Shown piece by piece: positions 6,965-14,576 of a stretch of DNA of 35,288 bases (position 1 is its first letter; each line of letters begins with the position of its first letter). The stretch comes from 2-02-FULL-43-13 sp043813805. Its GTDB lineage: Bacteria; Patescibacteriota; Minisyncoccia; Minisyncoccales; MHMH01. The notes under the pieces are model-generated. The model was not told where the DNA came from. It did no database searches and saw only the letters and a list, made by a program, of their open reading frames with translations. The DNA lies in the NCBI GenBank assembly GCA_043813805.1, contig JBDRKR010000018.1, positions 1 to 35,288 on the forward strand. Direction: 5' to 3'. The translations under genes were made by a program, and so were the position numbers.

Positions 6965-7166
6965 GTCTCATCAAGCCGATATAATATTAGTCATCGGTGT
7001 TGTCTTGATTTCCCTGCTTTCTTTCGCGATGGGTTATATTTTAGCTAAAAATCAGGAGAAAACGCCTTTAAAATTCGAACAATATGAAACCGCAAAATAC
7101 AGCTATTATCGGAGCGGGGATAACCGGTCTTTATCTTGCCTGGAAGCTTTCGGCGGCGGGGCATAA
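6936..7166 (+). CDS. Small single-pass membrane protein, possibly truncated
   Basis: 76 residues from ATG 6936; an in-frame start at 6918 would run back through the rpmA start and is less likely. A basic N-terminus (MLSEIKEFVKSHQ) is followed by one strong membrane helix (IILVIGVVLISLLSFAMGYIL, about 15-35) and a short polar tail. The last 83 bases overlap the next gene in another frame, and that part of the protein (SYYRSGDNRSLSCLEAFGGGA) looks like accidental translation of the neighbour. The original stop or a C-terminal domain may therefore have been lost. I do not recognise a function. Confidence 0.55.
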   Translation: MLSEIKEFVKSHQADIILVIGVVLISLLSFAMGYILAKNQEKTPLKFEQYETAKYSYYRSGDNRSLSCLEAFGGGA

Positions 7167-8022
7167 GGTGACCGTTTTCGAAAAAAGACCAAGCATCGGC
7201 AAAGAGGCCTGTTCCGGTCTTTTTTCTGAAAGGCTTTTGAGTTTTGTGCCCCAAAGCCAAGCTTTGATCCAAAATCGGATTGAATCAGTTCTGATACATT
7301 TTCCCAAAAAGACCGTTAAGGTTAAGTTTACGAAACCTTTTTTACTGATGAGCCATGCCGAATTGGACAGATTAGTTGCCGGATTGGCTGAGAAGGCCGG
7401 AGCAAAAATTGTTCTGCAAAGTCCGATTGATGTTATGCCTCAAGGATTTGATCAAATTATCGGTTGCGACGGCGCCAGTTCCGCTACCAGAAAAAGCTTA
7501 GGCATGAAAGATCCTGATTTACGATTGGGGATTCGGGGATTTGCCGCTTTGCGAGATACCTCAAACTATGTTGAAACATGGGCTGTGAAAAACGGCTTTA
7601 TTTGGAAAATTCCCCGGGGCCAGGAAACGGAATACGGCGTAATTTCAGAGTTAAAGAGCGCTCGTCCGCTTTTTGAAGAATTCCTGACAAAAAATAATAT
7701 CCCGATAGAAAGAACGGCTTCGGCTTTAATTCCGCAAGGATTGATTATTCCCAGAAGCGATTCGGTTACTCTTTGCGGCGATGCCGCGGGACTTTGCAAG
7801 CCCTGGTCGGGCGGGGGAGTGATCTGGGGATTAGTCGCTTCTTCAATACTCTTGAAAGATTTCCCCGATTTAGTAAAATATCGGCATGATGTTAAAAGAT
7901 ACTTTTTACCCAAAATCGCTTTGTCTAAAATAGCTACGAAAATGGCTTATTGTCTCGGATTTAATACCCCATACTTATTACCTAAAAATCTCGAAATCGA
8001 GAGCGATTTTTTACTGCGATAG
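7084..8022 (+). CDS. FAD-dependent oxidoreductase, geranylgeranyl reductase-like
   Basis: 312 residues. The N-terminal FAD-binding fold has GAGITGLYLAWKL (GxGxxG at 10-15) and the ribose-binding Glu33 (VFEKR). KEACSGL follows at 41-46, resembling the Cys-x-Gly region of geranylgeranyl reductases. Later come GCDGASSATRKSLG and GDAAGLCKPWSGGGVIWGL, both typical of the GGR/UbiH group. GGR-family enzymes reduce double bonds in prenyl chains. The next gene is uppS, so polyprenyl phosphate or diphosphate is the most plausible substrate (inference). It is somewhat shorter than typical GGRs of about 400 residues, with a reduced C-terminus. A different flavin-dependent oxidoreductase remains possible. 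Confidence 0.8.
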   Translation: MKPQNTAIIGAGITGLYLAWKLSAAGHKVTVFEKRPSIGKEACSGLFSERLLSFVPQSQALIQNRIESVLIHFPKKTVKVKFTKPFLLMSHAELDRLVAGLAEKAGAKIVLQSPIDVMPQGFDQIIGCDGASSATRKSLGMKDPDLRLGIRGFAALRDTSNYVETWAVKNGFIWKIPRGQETEYGVISELKSARPLFEEFLTKNNIPIERTASALIPQGLIIPRSDSVTLCGDAAGLCKPWSGGGVIWGLVASSILLKDFPDLVKYRHDVKRYFLPKIALSKIATKMAYCLGFNTPYLLPKNLEIESDFLLR

Positions 8023-8053
8023 CGAAATTAATTTATTTAATTTCCTTTAAATT

Positions 8054-8752
8054 ATGACGTCTCAAACAAAAAATATTCCGTATCACCTGGGCATTATTAT
8101 CGATGGCAATCGGAGATGGGCCAAAGAGAGGGGATTGCCGACTTTAATCGGCCATCGCAAGGGATTGAATAGGGTTAAACAGGTATTGGGCTGGGCTAAG
8201 AATCGAGGGATTAAGATTTTGACCCTTTTTGTGTTTTCAACCGAAAATTGGGAACGTTCAGAATCCGAAGTTAACTATCTGATGAGATTGCTCCGGCAGG
8301 GGCTCAATGATTTTAAGAGAAATATCAAGAAAATCAATAAAGACGGGATTAGAATAAAAATAATCGGGCAGAAGGAGAAAGTTCCCGCAGGTTTGCATAA
8401 AATCATTCATGAACTTGAAGAGCTCACTCAAAACAACAAAGAAATGACGGTTAATATCGCTTTGAGTTACGGCGGCAGGGCGGAAATCGCCTCGGCCATT
8501 AAAAACATAATTAAGAAAAAGATTTCTCCCGACGAAATCACCGAAAAAACCATCTCCGAAAATCTTTGGACATCCGACGTGGACTTGCTTATCAGAACAG
8601 GCAAAGAACAGCGCATCTCTAATTTTTTAATTTGGCAGTCGGCTTATGCCGAATTGTATTTTTCGGAAAAATACTGGCCCGACTTCACCGAAGAAGATTT
8701 AGATAAAGCTTTGGACGATTTTGCCGCGCGAAATCGTAGACACGGCAAATGA
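8054..8752 (+). CDS. uppS: Isoprenyl transferase (undecaprenyl diphosphate synthase)
   Basis: 232 residues. It makes long cis-polyprenyl diphosphate from farnesyl diphosphate and isopentenyl diphosphate, the lipid carrier for peptidoglycan. Family signatures are IIDGNRRWAKERG with Asp17, GHRKG, FVFSTENWERS, YGGRAEI, and the C-terminal DLLIRTGKEQRISNFLIWQSAYAEL. DGNRRW, with Arg where E. coli has Gly, is the form common in archaeal and eukaryotic enzymes. The usual RTSGE motif reads RTGKE here. The stop overlaps the next start by ATGA. Chain length cannot be told from sequence alone. Confidence 0.95.
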   Translation: MTSQTKNIPYHLGIIIDGNRRWAKERGLPTLIGHRKGLNRVKQVLGWAKNRGIKILTLFVFSTENWERSESEVNYLMRLLRQGLNDFKRNIKKINKDGIRIKIIGQKEKVPAGLHKIIHELEELTQNNKEMTVNIALSYGGRAEIASAIKNIIKKKISPDEITEKTISENLWTSDVDLLIRTGKEQRISNFLIWQSAYAELYFSEKYWPDFTEEDLDKALDDFAARNRRHGK

Positions 8753-9450
8753 GAATTAATATGCAAATTCTGCCTACCATCACCACTATTACTCCCGGTC
8801 AATGGCGCCAGAAACTCAAGGAGATCAAAGAACTTAAATTAAAAGAAGTTGCGGTTTTCCCGACGTGTTTGGATGAAAAAGAAAGAAAAGAACTTTTTTC
8901 ATTGCTTGAAGAAACCGACATCAAAAGGATCCCTCTGGTTCACTTAAGGAGCGACATGGCCTTGAGCGAGCTGGATTATCTGGTCAGGGTTTTTAAGACG
9001 GAAGCTTTTAATATACATACCGGGCGCGAATACCCGCCGCTCAAAGATTATGGCTCGTACCGAAAAATTATTTATATCGAGAATACATTCGAACCTTTTG
9101 ACGAAGACGAAATTAAGGAATTCGGGGGAATTTGCCTGGATTTCGCCCATTTGGAAAACGACCGGCTGTTCCGCAAAGAAGTTTACAAACACAATATCAA
9201 GATTATCGAAAAATATCCCCGTGGCTGTAATCATATCAGCGGATCCAAAGATTTCGTTTTTTTAAATAAGGGATCCCATTACCGCGATTCCGCACACCCC
9301 CACTTTTTAAAAAGCTTATCCGAGCTTGACTATTTACAGCGATATCCGTTAAACTATTTTAGTACGCTCATTGCTTTAGAACTTGAAAATACCATTACAG
9401 AGCAGCTAAAAACCAAAGAATATTTAACAGCGATGTTTAATGTACTATGA
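8749..9450 (+). CDS. Uncharacterised TIM-barrel-like protein, copy A
   Basis: 233 residues. I recognise no named family, but the protein is clearly paralogous to the product of 21379-22053. Shared blocks are PLVHLR, FK-x3-FNIH, Y-(I/L)-E at Glu111, GG-x-C-x-D-x-AH at Asp131/His134, CNH at His162, and DYL-x3-P...IALE at Glu211. The order E-D-H-E on successive strands is the metal-ligand pattern of xylose-isomerase-like TIM barrels (AP endonuclease 2 superfamily), so a metal-dependent isomerase or hydrolase is a reasonable guess. It overlaps both neighbours by ATGA (uppS before, PsbP-like after). Met5 at 8761 is an alternative start that aligns better with the paralogue. Function unknown. Confidence 0.8.
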   Translation: MRINMQILPTITTITPGQWRQKLKEIKELKLKEVAVFPTCLDEKERKELFSLLEETDIKRIPLVHLRSDMALSELDYLVRVFKTEAFNIHTGREYPPLKDYGSYRKIIYIENTFEPFDEDEIKEFGGICLDFAHLENDRLFRKEVYKHNIKIIEKYPRGCNHISGSKDFVFLNKGSHYRDSAHPHFLKSLSELDYLQRYPLNYFSTLIALELENTITEQLKTKEYLTAMFNVL

Positions 9451-10115
9451 AAATTAAATTATTAGTCGTAGCAATCACCGTGATTATCTTAACCGTTCTG
9501 AGCATAATGGGATTTTATGTTTATAAGCAAATAATCAAACCCGAAGCCAAAGAAAACGTTCCCGCGACAACCGGAGAAGCAGAGCCGGAAAGTCCGTCAA
9601 ACGGCGGGGAGGAGATTATTGGAGAAACCGTTTTATTAAAAGACGATTTTGAAATAACGCTGCCGCCGGGTTGGCAGGAAGCAACCACCCCTCCTGAAGG
9701 AATTTTAGCTATGGCTATTGATGGAAAAGAAGATATTTCTGAGGGTGTTTTCCAAAAGCTTGATTTCAGGACCAATTTCTCCGTCAAGAGAGACGACATG
9801 AAAAAATACGCGAATTTTAATAATTTAGGAGACTATATCACCAGCATTAAAACTTCTTTGGTTCAAATGGTGCCCGGCATCAGTTTTGTCCAGGAAGAGC
9901 AAAAAGTGATTGACGGCCGCCGGGCTATTTTGATTGAGTGCTCGAGCCGCCAGGAAGAAGCCGACTTTAAAACACTATTGGTCTTCGTTGAAGACAGCGA
10001 CAGCATCGTTTACGCAATTTCCTTCAATACCTTCCAAAGTTCCTGGGCAAGCTACCGAGACACGTTTTATCGGATTGCCGAGAGCTTTAAATTAAAATAC
10101 AAAATCGAGCTTTAA
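9447..10115 (+). CDS. Membrane-anchored PsbP/Mog1-like protein
   Basis: 222 residues. An N-terminal membrane anchor (about 4-26) is followed by an acidic, Pro-rich linker (about 32-58) and a soluble domain (about 60-222) that starts DDFEITLPPGWQEA and ends with YRIAESFKL. This opening and ending are typical of PsbP/LpqN/DUF1795-type folds, found in many extracytoplasmic proteins of unknown role. There is no lipobox Cys, so it is a signal anchor rather than a lipoprotein. It is the last gene of the uppS operon. Its TAA stop overlaps the TAA stop of the convergent ATP-grasp gene by 4 bases, with no terminator hairpin between them. Confidence 0.7.
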   Translation: MKIKLLVVAITVIILTVLSIMGFYVYKQIIKPEAKENVPATTGEAEPESPSNGGEEIIGETVLLKDDFEITLPPGWQEATTPPEGILAMAIDGKEDISEGVFQKLDFRTNFSVKRDDMKKYANFNNLGDYITSIKTSLVQMVPGISFVQEEQKVIDGRRAILIECSSRQEEADFKTLLVFVEDSDSIVYAISFNTFQSSWASYRDTFYRIAESFKLKYKIEL

Positions 10116-11407
10116 GATTTTTTAATAGAATGGAAAAAGTCGTAAACGATTTTTCCATTTTTATTAAGAAAGCCCGCTTTCATGTCATACATCGGGAAAT
10201 TGGTGAAAACGGTGCCCGCCGTAATCGTCTTTTTGTAATTTTCTCCCTCATTGATTTCGTTGTGGAAAAACAGCCCGTTTTTCAGTTTCAGAAAATCAAG
10301 ACGGTTTTCCAGCCCGATTCTTTTTATTTTGCCTTTTTTTAATTCGAAAAATCCGCCCGGAATCAATTTCGTTATCGTGTGCTCGGGCAATTCAATGCAC
10401 ATCTGGGCGCCTTGGAATGAGTTTTCAGGCAAGGAATCAGGTTTCGCCGCCGGATAATTTTTCTGGCAGAAGTGATTTAAAAGCAGGCGCATGAAATCGG
10501 TACGGCCGTGCAATTCTTCCGTGGCGATGATTTGAGGGGTAGCCGCGGTGATTCTCGGGTTGCATTCAAGAAAGAAGATTTGATCGTTTTCCGACAGAAT
10601 AAAATCTAAATTAAACATGCCCGTCAATCCTTCCTGTTTTATTTTTTCGGCTATCCTGATTAAGTCCCGGGTTATTTTTTCATAAAGTTCTTTTGTAAAA
10701 AACTGCGAAGGCAGCCACTGGATGCCGATAAAAAGACCTAAGGGCCCGCCGTTCGGATTTTTTAAAAAGCATTGCCGGTTCAGGGCTGAAAGGCAGACGT
10801 TTTCTTGATCAACAAAAAGAGAAGCGCCGCAAGCCATTCCTTTTTGATACTCGCGGGCCAAGAGCGGCAGATTAAGCGTTTTGAGTATTTTTTGGAAAGA
10901 TTTTTCCGAGTCGGCAAAAAACGTTCCTTCGCCTCCGGTGGATTTAGGAATTTGAACAACCGTTTGGAGAAAGGGCAGCAGGGCTTTTTTAGACCTCAGG
11001 ATCGCGCTTTTGACCGAGGGGATTTTTATCTTTTTCAGGAAACTATCGAAAAACAGCTTGTCCTCGAATTTTTCGGCAAGCTGATAAGACGGAGAGAGAA
11101 TAGCGATGCCGCTTTCTTTACTCCATTCTTTGAGGAACTTCGTGGAGTTCCTTAAAAAGAGGCAATTTATCTGATATTTTTTGAGTTGCGGGGAGAGATT
11201 GGAGTTTTTAAAAACGTCCTCGCCTTTCAGTTCCGAGAAATTAATGCCCTTTTTTTTGAGCTTAATGGGAATAATGTTAGTCAAACGGAGCTCAGTTTGG
11301 GCTATTCTCATTTCTTCGGAACCTTCGAGGCAAATAGCATAAATTTCATATGTTTTCTCTTGGGAAAACACCAAGTCCAAACTTCTTAAGAAGTAAGCGA
11401 CTTTCAT
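10112..11407 (-). CDS. ATP-grasp superfamily ligase of unknown substrate
   Basis: 431 residues. An atypical N-terminal domain (about 1-115) is followed by the ATP-grasp fold: a nucleotide-binding Lys in KFEDKLFFDSFLKK, VQIPKSTGGEGTFF as the flexible loop, and GMFNLDFILSENDQIFFLECNPRITAATP carrying the Mg2+-binding Glu and Asn. The C-terminal extension (about 330-431) is poorly conserved. ATP-grasp enzymes join a carboxylate to an amine or thiol through an acyl phosphate. The closest look is to PylC/carbamoyl-phosphate-synthase-like ligases, but no substrate can be named. It lies 6 bases after a GNAT/FemAB-like gene, so the two probably act together, perhaps making or attaching an amino-acid-containing group (inference). 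Confidence 0.8.
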   Translation of the reverse strand: MKVAYFLRSLDLVFSQEKTYEIYAICLEGSEEMRIAQTELRLTNIIPIKLKKKGINFSELKGEDVFKNSNLSPQLKKYQINCLFLRNSTKFLKEWSKESGIAILSPSYQLAEKFEDKLFFDSFLKKIKIPSVKSAILRSKKALLPFLQTVVQIPKSTGGEGTFFADSEKSFQKILKTLNLPLLAREYQKGMACGASLFVDQENVCLSALNRQCFLKNPNGGPLGLFIGIQWLPSQFFTKELYEKITRDLIRIAEKIKQEGLTGMFNLDFILSENDQIFFLECNPRITAATPQIIATEELHGRTDFMRLLLNHFCQKNYPAAKPDSLPENSFQGAQMCIELPEHTITKLIPGGFFELKKGKIKRIGLENRLDFLKLKNGLFFHNEINEGENYKKTITAGTVFTNFPMYDMKAGFLNKNGKIVYDFFHSIKKS

Positions 11408-11413
11408 GGAGGG

Positions 11414-12487
11414 TCAGTTTTTTTGGTACTTAAAGAGGGGAACGGCTTCAAACCAGCGGCTTTTCCAAGTGTAGTTGTTCTGCAGGAAGTCGATCTTTTT
11501 GAAACCCAATTTAATCGCATCGTCGATTTCGATAAGATTGAAGTAGTTGCCGATGCCCGGGAATTCGGCTACGTTGTAGCCGCATTTGACGGCGAAATAA
11601 GTATTATTGAATAAAGCAATCAAATCCACGCCGGCGATTTTACCGTTGATTTTAATGGTGATCATGCGGTTTTTGTAAGAACTGCCGCCAAGATTGATGA
11701 CTTGTCTGAAAGCTTCGATTCTCCTCGGATCTTGCCAGTCGGGCACCTGGTTTTTATCTGTCAGTCTTTTCTTGGATATTTCCACCAAACTGTCAAAGTC
11801 GGCGGAATTATCGATGATAATCTCGGGATTTTGCCTTTCAATTCTGCGCCGGTCTTTTCTCATACTGTGGCGTTCGTTCTTTTTAAGAGTGGCCAAATAA
11901 TCCTCGTGGTTGGAGAATTTTTCGAGATGCAAAACATATTTAGCCGAATCTGGCTCAAAAGCAACAGTTTTACCTAAAAGAAAAGCTGATTTGGGCGAGA
12001 TGGCGTTAAGTAACAGGGGAGAAGGAGCGGCTTCAAGCAAAATAGGGATGTATTGAGGGTCTTTGCTGAAAAAAACAACTTCTTCCTGCCAATCGCTGCC
12101 AAACCACTCGTATCTTTTTTCATCCGGATTGTACCATAAGGGCAGTAAAGCCAGATTTTCTTTGTCGTTTTTTAATAAGATGAAATGGGGCCTGTAATGA
12201 TAGCCCAGATAGAAAGCGAACCGGAATTCCCAAGTATCAAACAGGGTTTTGGGGCTGGCTAATTCTTGCCACAATCGATGACAGTGCTCAATCTCCGAAA
12301 TAATCTCTACATCCATATCTTCCGGCAAAGCCAGCCTGCCGAAGGACAGTGGGTCAACAAAAAAAGAACCTAAATGTTGCAGAGGTTCCCTTTGCCCAAC
12401 CTCGGTTCTATTATCAGGAGGTTCAATCTCGTCCTTATTTATAATATTAGAGAAACCAGAGTTATTCGAAGATTCGAAGTTACTCAT
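11414..12487 (-). CDS. GNAT/FemAB-like transferase (CelD/BcsL type)
   Basis: 357 residues. The C-terminal half shows the GNAT/FemAB-like fold of the CelD/BcsL acetyltransferase group (Acetyltransf_6): YLATLKKNERHSMRKDRRRIE, then a strand-rich core with ITIKINGKIAGVDLIALFNNTYFAVKCGYN, then GIGNYFNLIEIDDAIKLGFKKIDFLQ. These proteins transfer acyl or aminoacyl groups, often to cell-surface polymers. An upstream ATG at 12532 would add 15 residues but lies in the spacer of a near-consensus promoter (12523-12551), before the predicted transcript start. The start at 12487 is therefore preferred. It is followed 6 bases later by the ATP-grasp gene, which suggests a two-enzyme pathway. Confidence 0.82.
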   Translation of the reverse strand: MSNFESSNNSGFSNIINKDEIEPPDNRTEVGQREPLQHLGSFFVDPLSFGRLALPEDMDVEIISEIEHCHRLWQELASPKTLFDTWEFRFAFYLGYHYRPHFILLKNDKENLALLPLWYNPDEKRYEWFGSDWQEEVVFFSKDPQYIPILLEAAPSPLLLNAISPKSAFLLGKTVAFEPDSAKYVLHLEKFSNHEDYLATLKKNERHSMRKDRRRIERQNPEIIIDNSADFDSLVEISKKRLTDKNQVPDWQDPRRIEAFRQVINLGGSSYKNRMITIKINGKIAGVDLIALFNNTYFAVKCGYNVAEFPGIGNYFNLIEIDDAIKLGFKKIDFLQNNYTWKSRWFEAVPLFKYQKN

Positions 12488-12522
12488 AGTAAGCTTAGTG
12501 CTCAATTTTGCACTATGCTGAC

Positions 12523-12551
12523 AGGATAGCATTTTTAAAAGGCCTTGTCAA
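12523..12551 (-). promoter_or_regulatory. Promoter of the GNAT/ATP-grasp operon
   Basis: On the minus strand: TTGACA (12551-12546), 17-base spacer, TATCCT (12528-12523). The predicted start is near 12516, leaving a leader of roughly 30 nt before ATG 12487, with a small AGTGC/GCACT hairpin. It lies just downstream of the Xer terminator. Confidence 0.75.
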
Positions 12552-12574
12552 TACCCTAAATCAAATATCCGCAT

Positions 12575-12601
12575 TTAAAAAACCATCCGGAAAGGATGGT
12601 A
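12575..12601 (-). terminator. Intrinsic terminator after the Xer recombinase gene
   Basis: Stem ACCATCC/GGATGGT (12582-12588 with 12594-12600), loop of 5, then six Ts on the minus strand. It isolates the recombinase transcript from the next operon. Confidence 0.82.
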
Positions 12602-12602
12602 C

Positions 12603-12669
12603 AAAAGCGCGCTTTTAGTTTTACAATTATAACGGGCGGTAAACCGCCCGATATATCGAGATCAGCTCG
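12603..12669. repeat. Cluster of three small palindromes downstream of the Xer gene
   Basis: AAAAGCGCGCTTTT (12603-12616), an 8-bp perfect stem CGGGCGGT/ACCGCCCG (12633-12650) and CGAG/CTCG (12657-12669). Together with the terminator they fill most of the 231-base gap between 12487 and 12719. No T-run follows the middle hairpins. Their role is unknown; no dif-like site is recognised. Confidence 0.6.
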
Positions 12670-12718
12670 CTATGACGTAAAAAGAGGGCAAATATTACAC
12701 TTAATTTGTAGGGGACTG

Positions 12719-13675
12719 TCAATTTTTAATATTTTTACCGCTATGGAATTGGCGGTGGACGTCTCTCAGACGCTTATTGGTTACGTGAGTATAAATTTGG
12801 GTTGTGGCAATGTTGCGATGGCCCAGAAACTCCTGGATGCTTCTTAAATCAACGCCTTGGTTTAAAAGATCTGTGGCGTAAGAATGACGTAAAGTATGGG
12901 GGCTCGTAAAAATCGGCACGCCGCCCAGTACCGCGTACTTTTTGACGATTCTTTCAATGGACCGGGCGGTGAGGCGGGTGTCGGCATCGGATCTTGACCG
13001 GAAATTGGTGAACAAGGCCTTTTCTTTGTCTTTTCTGGTTTCCAGATACTTCTTTATCCAGCCGAGCGCCCTTTCGGAAAAATAAACGGTCCGGGGATGG
13101 CTGCCTTTGCCGATGATGCCAAGCTCCAGATCTTTCTTATCTTTAACGTTACCGAATTGTTCTTTATTCAAAGCAACTAATTCCGCGATTCTTAAGCCCG
13201 TAGAGAAAAGAGCTTCTAAAATAGCCCTGTCCCTTAAGCCGTCTTTTTCTGCGGTTTTAGGGGCCATCAGGAGCTTCTCGACCTGGTCCAGATTAAGGAA
13301 TTTGACCGTTTTTTCGGCCCTGGCGTCCTTTGGGAGGGCTATTTTGTCCGGAGGCACCGAAACCACGTCTTTAGCCACAAAATAGCCCAAAAAGGCCCTT
13401 AAAGCGATAAGATAGTAGTTCTGGGTAACCTTCTTCAAGGAATGGCCGTTTTGGCTCTGAAAACGGCTTAAATACAGCCTATAAGCCCAGATATGCTCTG
13501 AAGTCAGTTCTTGGGGCTTTAGATCGTCCTTATGGGTGGTTTTGAGCCACAAGACGAACTTGTCCAGATAACGTTTATAGTTTTCCTGGGTTTTATCGGC
13601 CAAACCTTTTTCCACCTCGCAATAATCTAAAAAGTCGGGAATATGTTTAATAATACTTTTATCTGATTCAATCAT
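12719..13675 (-). CDS. xerA: Tyrosine recombinase, XerC/XerD/XerA type
   Basis: 318 residues. An N-terminal SAM-like core-binding domain (about 8-105) is followed by the catalytic domain. All six catalytic residues are visible: Arg162 (TGLRIAEL), Lys190 (GKGSHPR), His260 and Arg263 (SPHTLRHSYA), His286 (LGHRNIATT) and Tyr295 (IYTHV). The length and pattern fit a housekeeping chromosome-dimer resolvase rather than a phage integrase. The exact subtype is not certain. It stands alone, with its own promoter (13787-13816), a leader of about 105 nt containing a hairpin, and its own terminator. No phage or plasmid genes are nearby. Confidence 0.93.
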   Translation of the reverse strand: MIESDKSIIKHIPDFLDYCEVEKGLADKTQENYKRYLDKFVLWLKTTHKDDLKPQELTSEHIWAYRLYLSRFQSQNGHSLKKVTQNYYLIALRAFLGYFVAKDVVSVPPDKIALPKDARAEKTVKFLNLDQVEKLLMAPKTAEKDGLRDRAILEALFSTGLRIAELVALNKEQFGNVKDKKDLELGIIGKGSHPRTVYFSERALGWIKKYLETRKDKEKALFTNFRSRSDADTRLTARSIERIVKKYAVLGGVPIFTSPHTLRHSYATDLLNQGVDLRSIQEFLGHRNIATTQIYTHVTNKRLRDVHRQFHSGKNIKN

Positions 13676-13729
13676 AATATATAAAAAAGTATTTCTATGA
13701 AATTTATCTTATATTAAGAAAGGCTTGAA

Positions 13730-13768
13730 AAGAGGGTTCCAGAGAAGGGGGTTCTTCTGGCCCCTCTT
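13730..13768 (-). terminator. Leader hairpin between the xer promoter and gene (terminator or attenuator)
   Basis: Outer stem AAGAGGG (13730-13736) with CCCTCTT (13762-13768), inner stem CCAGAGAA with TTCTTCTGG, loop of Gs. On the minus strand it is followed by TTTTC. It lies downstream of the ZIP stop and also downstream of the xer promoter, so it may end the ZIP transcript and attenuate xer. Confidence 0.55.
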
Positions 13769-13786
13769 AATTGTCGCTTTACCTAC

Positions 13787-13816
13787 ATTGTACGACATTG
13801 CCTATATACGTGTCAA
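13787..13816 (-). promoter_or_regulatory. Promoter of the Xer recombinase gene
   Basis: On the minus strand: TTGACA (13816-13811), 18-base spacer, TACAAT (13792-13787). Predicted start near 13780, about 105 nt before the ATG at 13675, an unusually long leader for this window. Confidence 0.72.
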
Positions 13817-13841
13817 GCCACTCCCCTGTGGTTATACGGCC

Positions 13842-14576
13842 CTAAACGAGTTTGGCCAAATACATGATGTAAAGACCTATTAAAAAAACGCCGAAAGAAT
13901 AAAAAGATTTTTTAGCGTCTTTTTCTTTCCGTATTTCCGGAATCAAATCAGAAGTGGAAATATATAAGAATCCGCCGGCCGCCAACGGCAAGAGGTATGC
14001 TATGACGTTTTCGGTGTGCAGGGCTATAAAATAGCCGATAATGCCCCCGGCCACCATGGTTAACGATACCATCAGGTTAAGCAACAGGGCTTTTGTCTTA
14101 TTGAAACCGGCATAAAGCAGAATAGCGCAATTCCCTATTTCTTGAGGTATTTCGTGTAATCCAATGGCAATCACAGCCGCCATCCCCAACCTGATATCAA
14201 TCATAAATGTGGTGGCGATAATCAGGCCATCGATAAAATGATGGACGCCACTGCCGATCAGGCTCATGTAGCCGAAGGAATGGATTTCCTGTTCTTCATT
14301 GTGGCAGTGCTGCCAATGCAGTATTTTTTCAATGAAGTAAAAAAGGATGAACGAGGCCAGCATCATCAGAAAAAATCTTTCAGCCGGCTGCTTCTGTATC
14401 CCCTCGGGCATTAAATGCAAGAAAGCGCCGCCCATCAAGGTTCCGGCTGACAGCGATACTAAAAATAACAGAATATTTTGGGTTGATTTCTGGTTTAAAG
14501 CAAGAAAAAAAACGCCCAAGAGCGCCAGAAAGCTTAACAAAAACGTGGCGATTAAAATATAGCCAAGGATGATCAT
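13842..14576 (-). CDS. ZIP family divalent metal transporter
   Basis: 244 residues with about eight membrane helices. The two metal-binding helices carry HHFIDG (His112, His113, Asp116) and HEIPQE (His141, Glu142, Glu146), the ZIP signatures. A His-rich loop (HWQHCHNEE, about 87-94) lies between helices 3 and 4, as usual for ZIPs. By family it would import zinc, possibly iron or manganese; the substrate cannot be read from sequence. Its ATG overlaps the stop of the small secreted protein by one base (TAATG). Last gene of the radical SAM to gltX operon. Confidence 0.92.
   Translation of the reverse strand: MIILGYILIATFLLSFLALLGVFFLALNQKSTQNILLFLVSLSAGTLMGGAFLHLMPEGIQKQPAERFFLMMLASFILFYFIEKILHWQHCHNEEQEIHSFGYMSLIGSGVHHFIDGLIIATTFMIDIRLGMAAVIAIGLHEIPQEIGNCAILLYAGFNKTKALLLNLMVSLTMVAGGIIGYFIALHTENVIAYLLPLAAGGFLYISTSDLIPEIRKEKDAKKSFYSFGVFLIGLYIMYLAKLV

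Noticed and set aside
12488..12532. Longer N-terminus for the GNAT-like protein
   Set aside because: The upstream ATG lies in the spacer of the promoter and before the predicted transcript start.
12596..12847. 83-codon plus-strand frame after the recombinase
   Set aside because: It runs over hairpins and the 3' end of the recombinase gene on the other strand, with no recognisable protein features.
12719..13675. Phage or genomic-island integrase
   Set aside because: The length and catalytic pattern fit a housekeeping Xer protein, and there are no phage genes, tRNA or direct repeats nearby.
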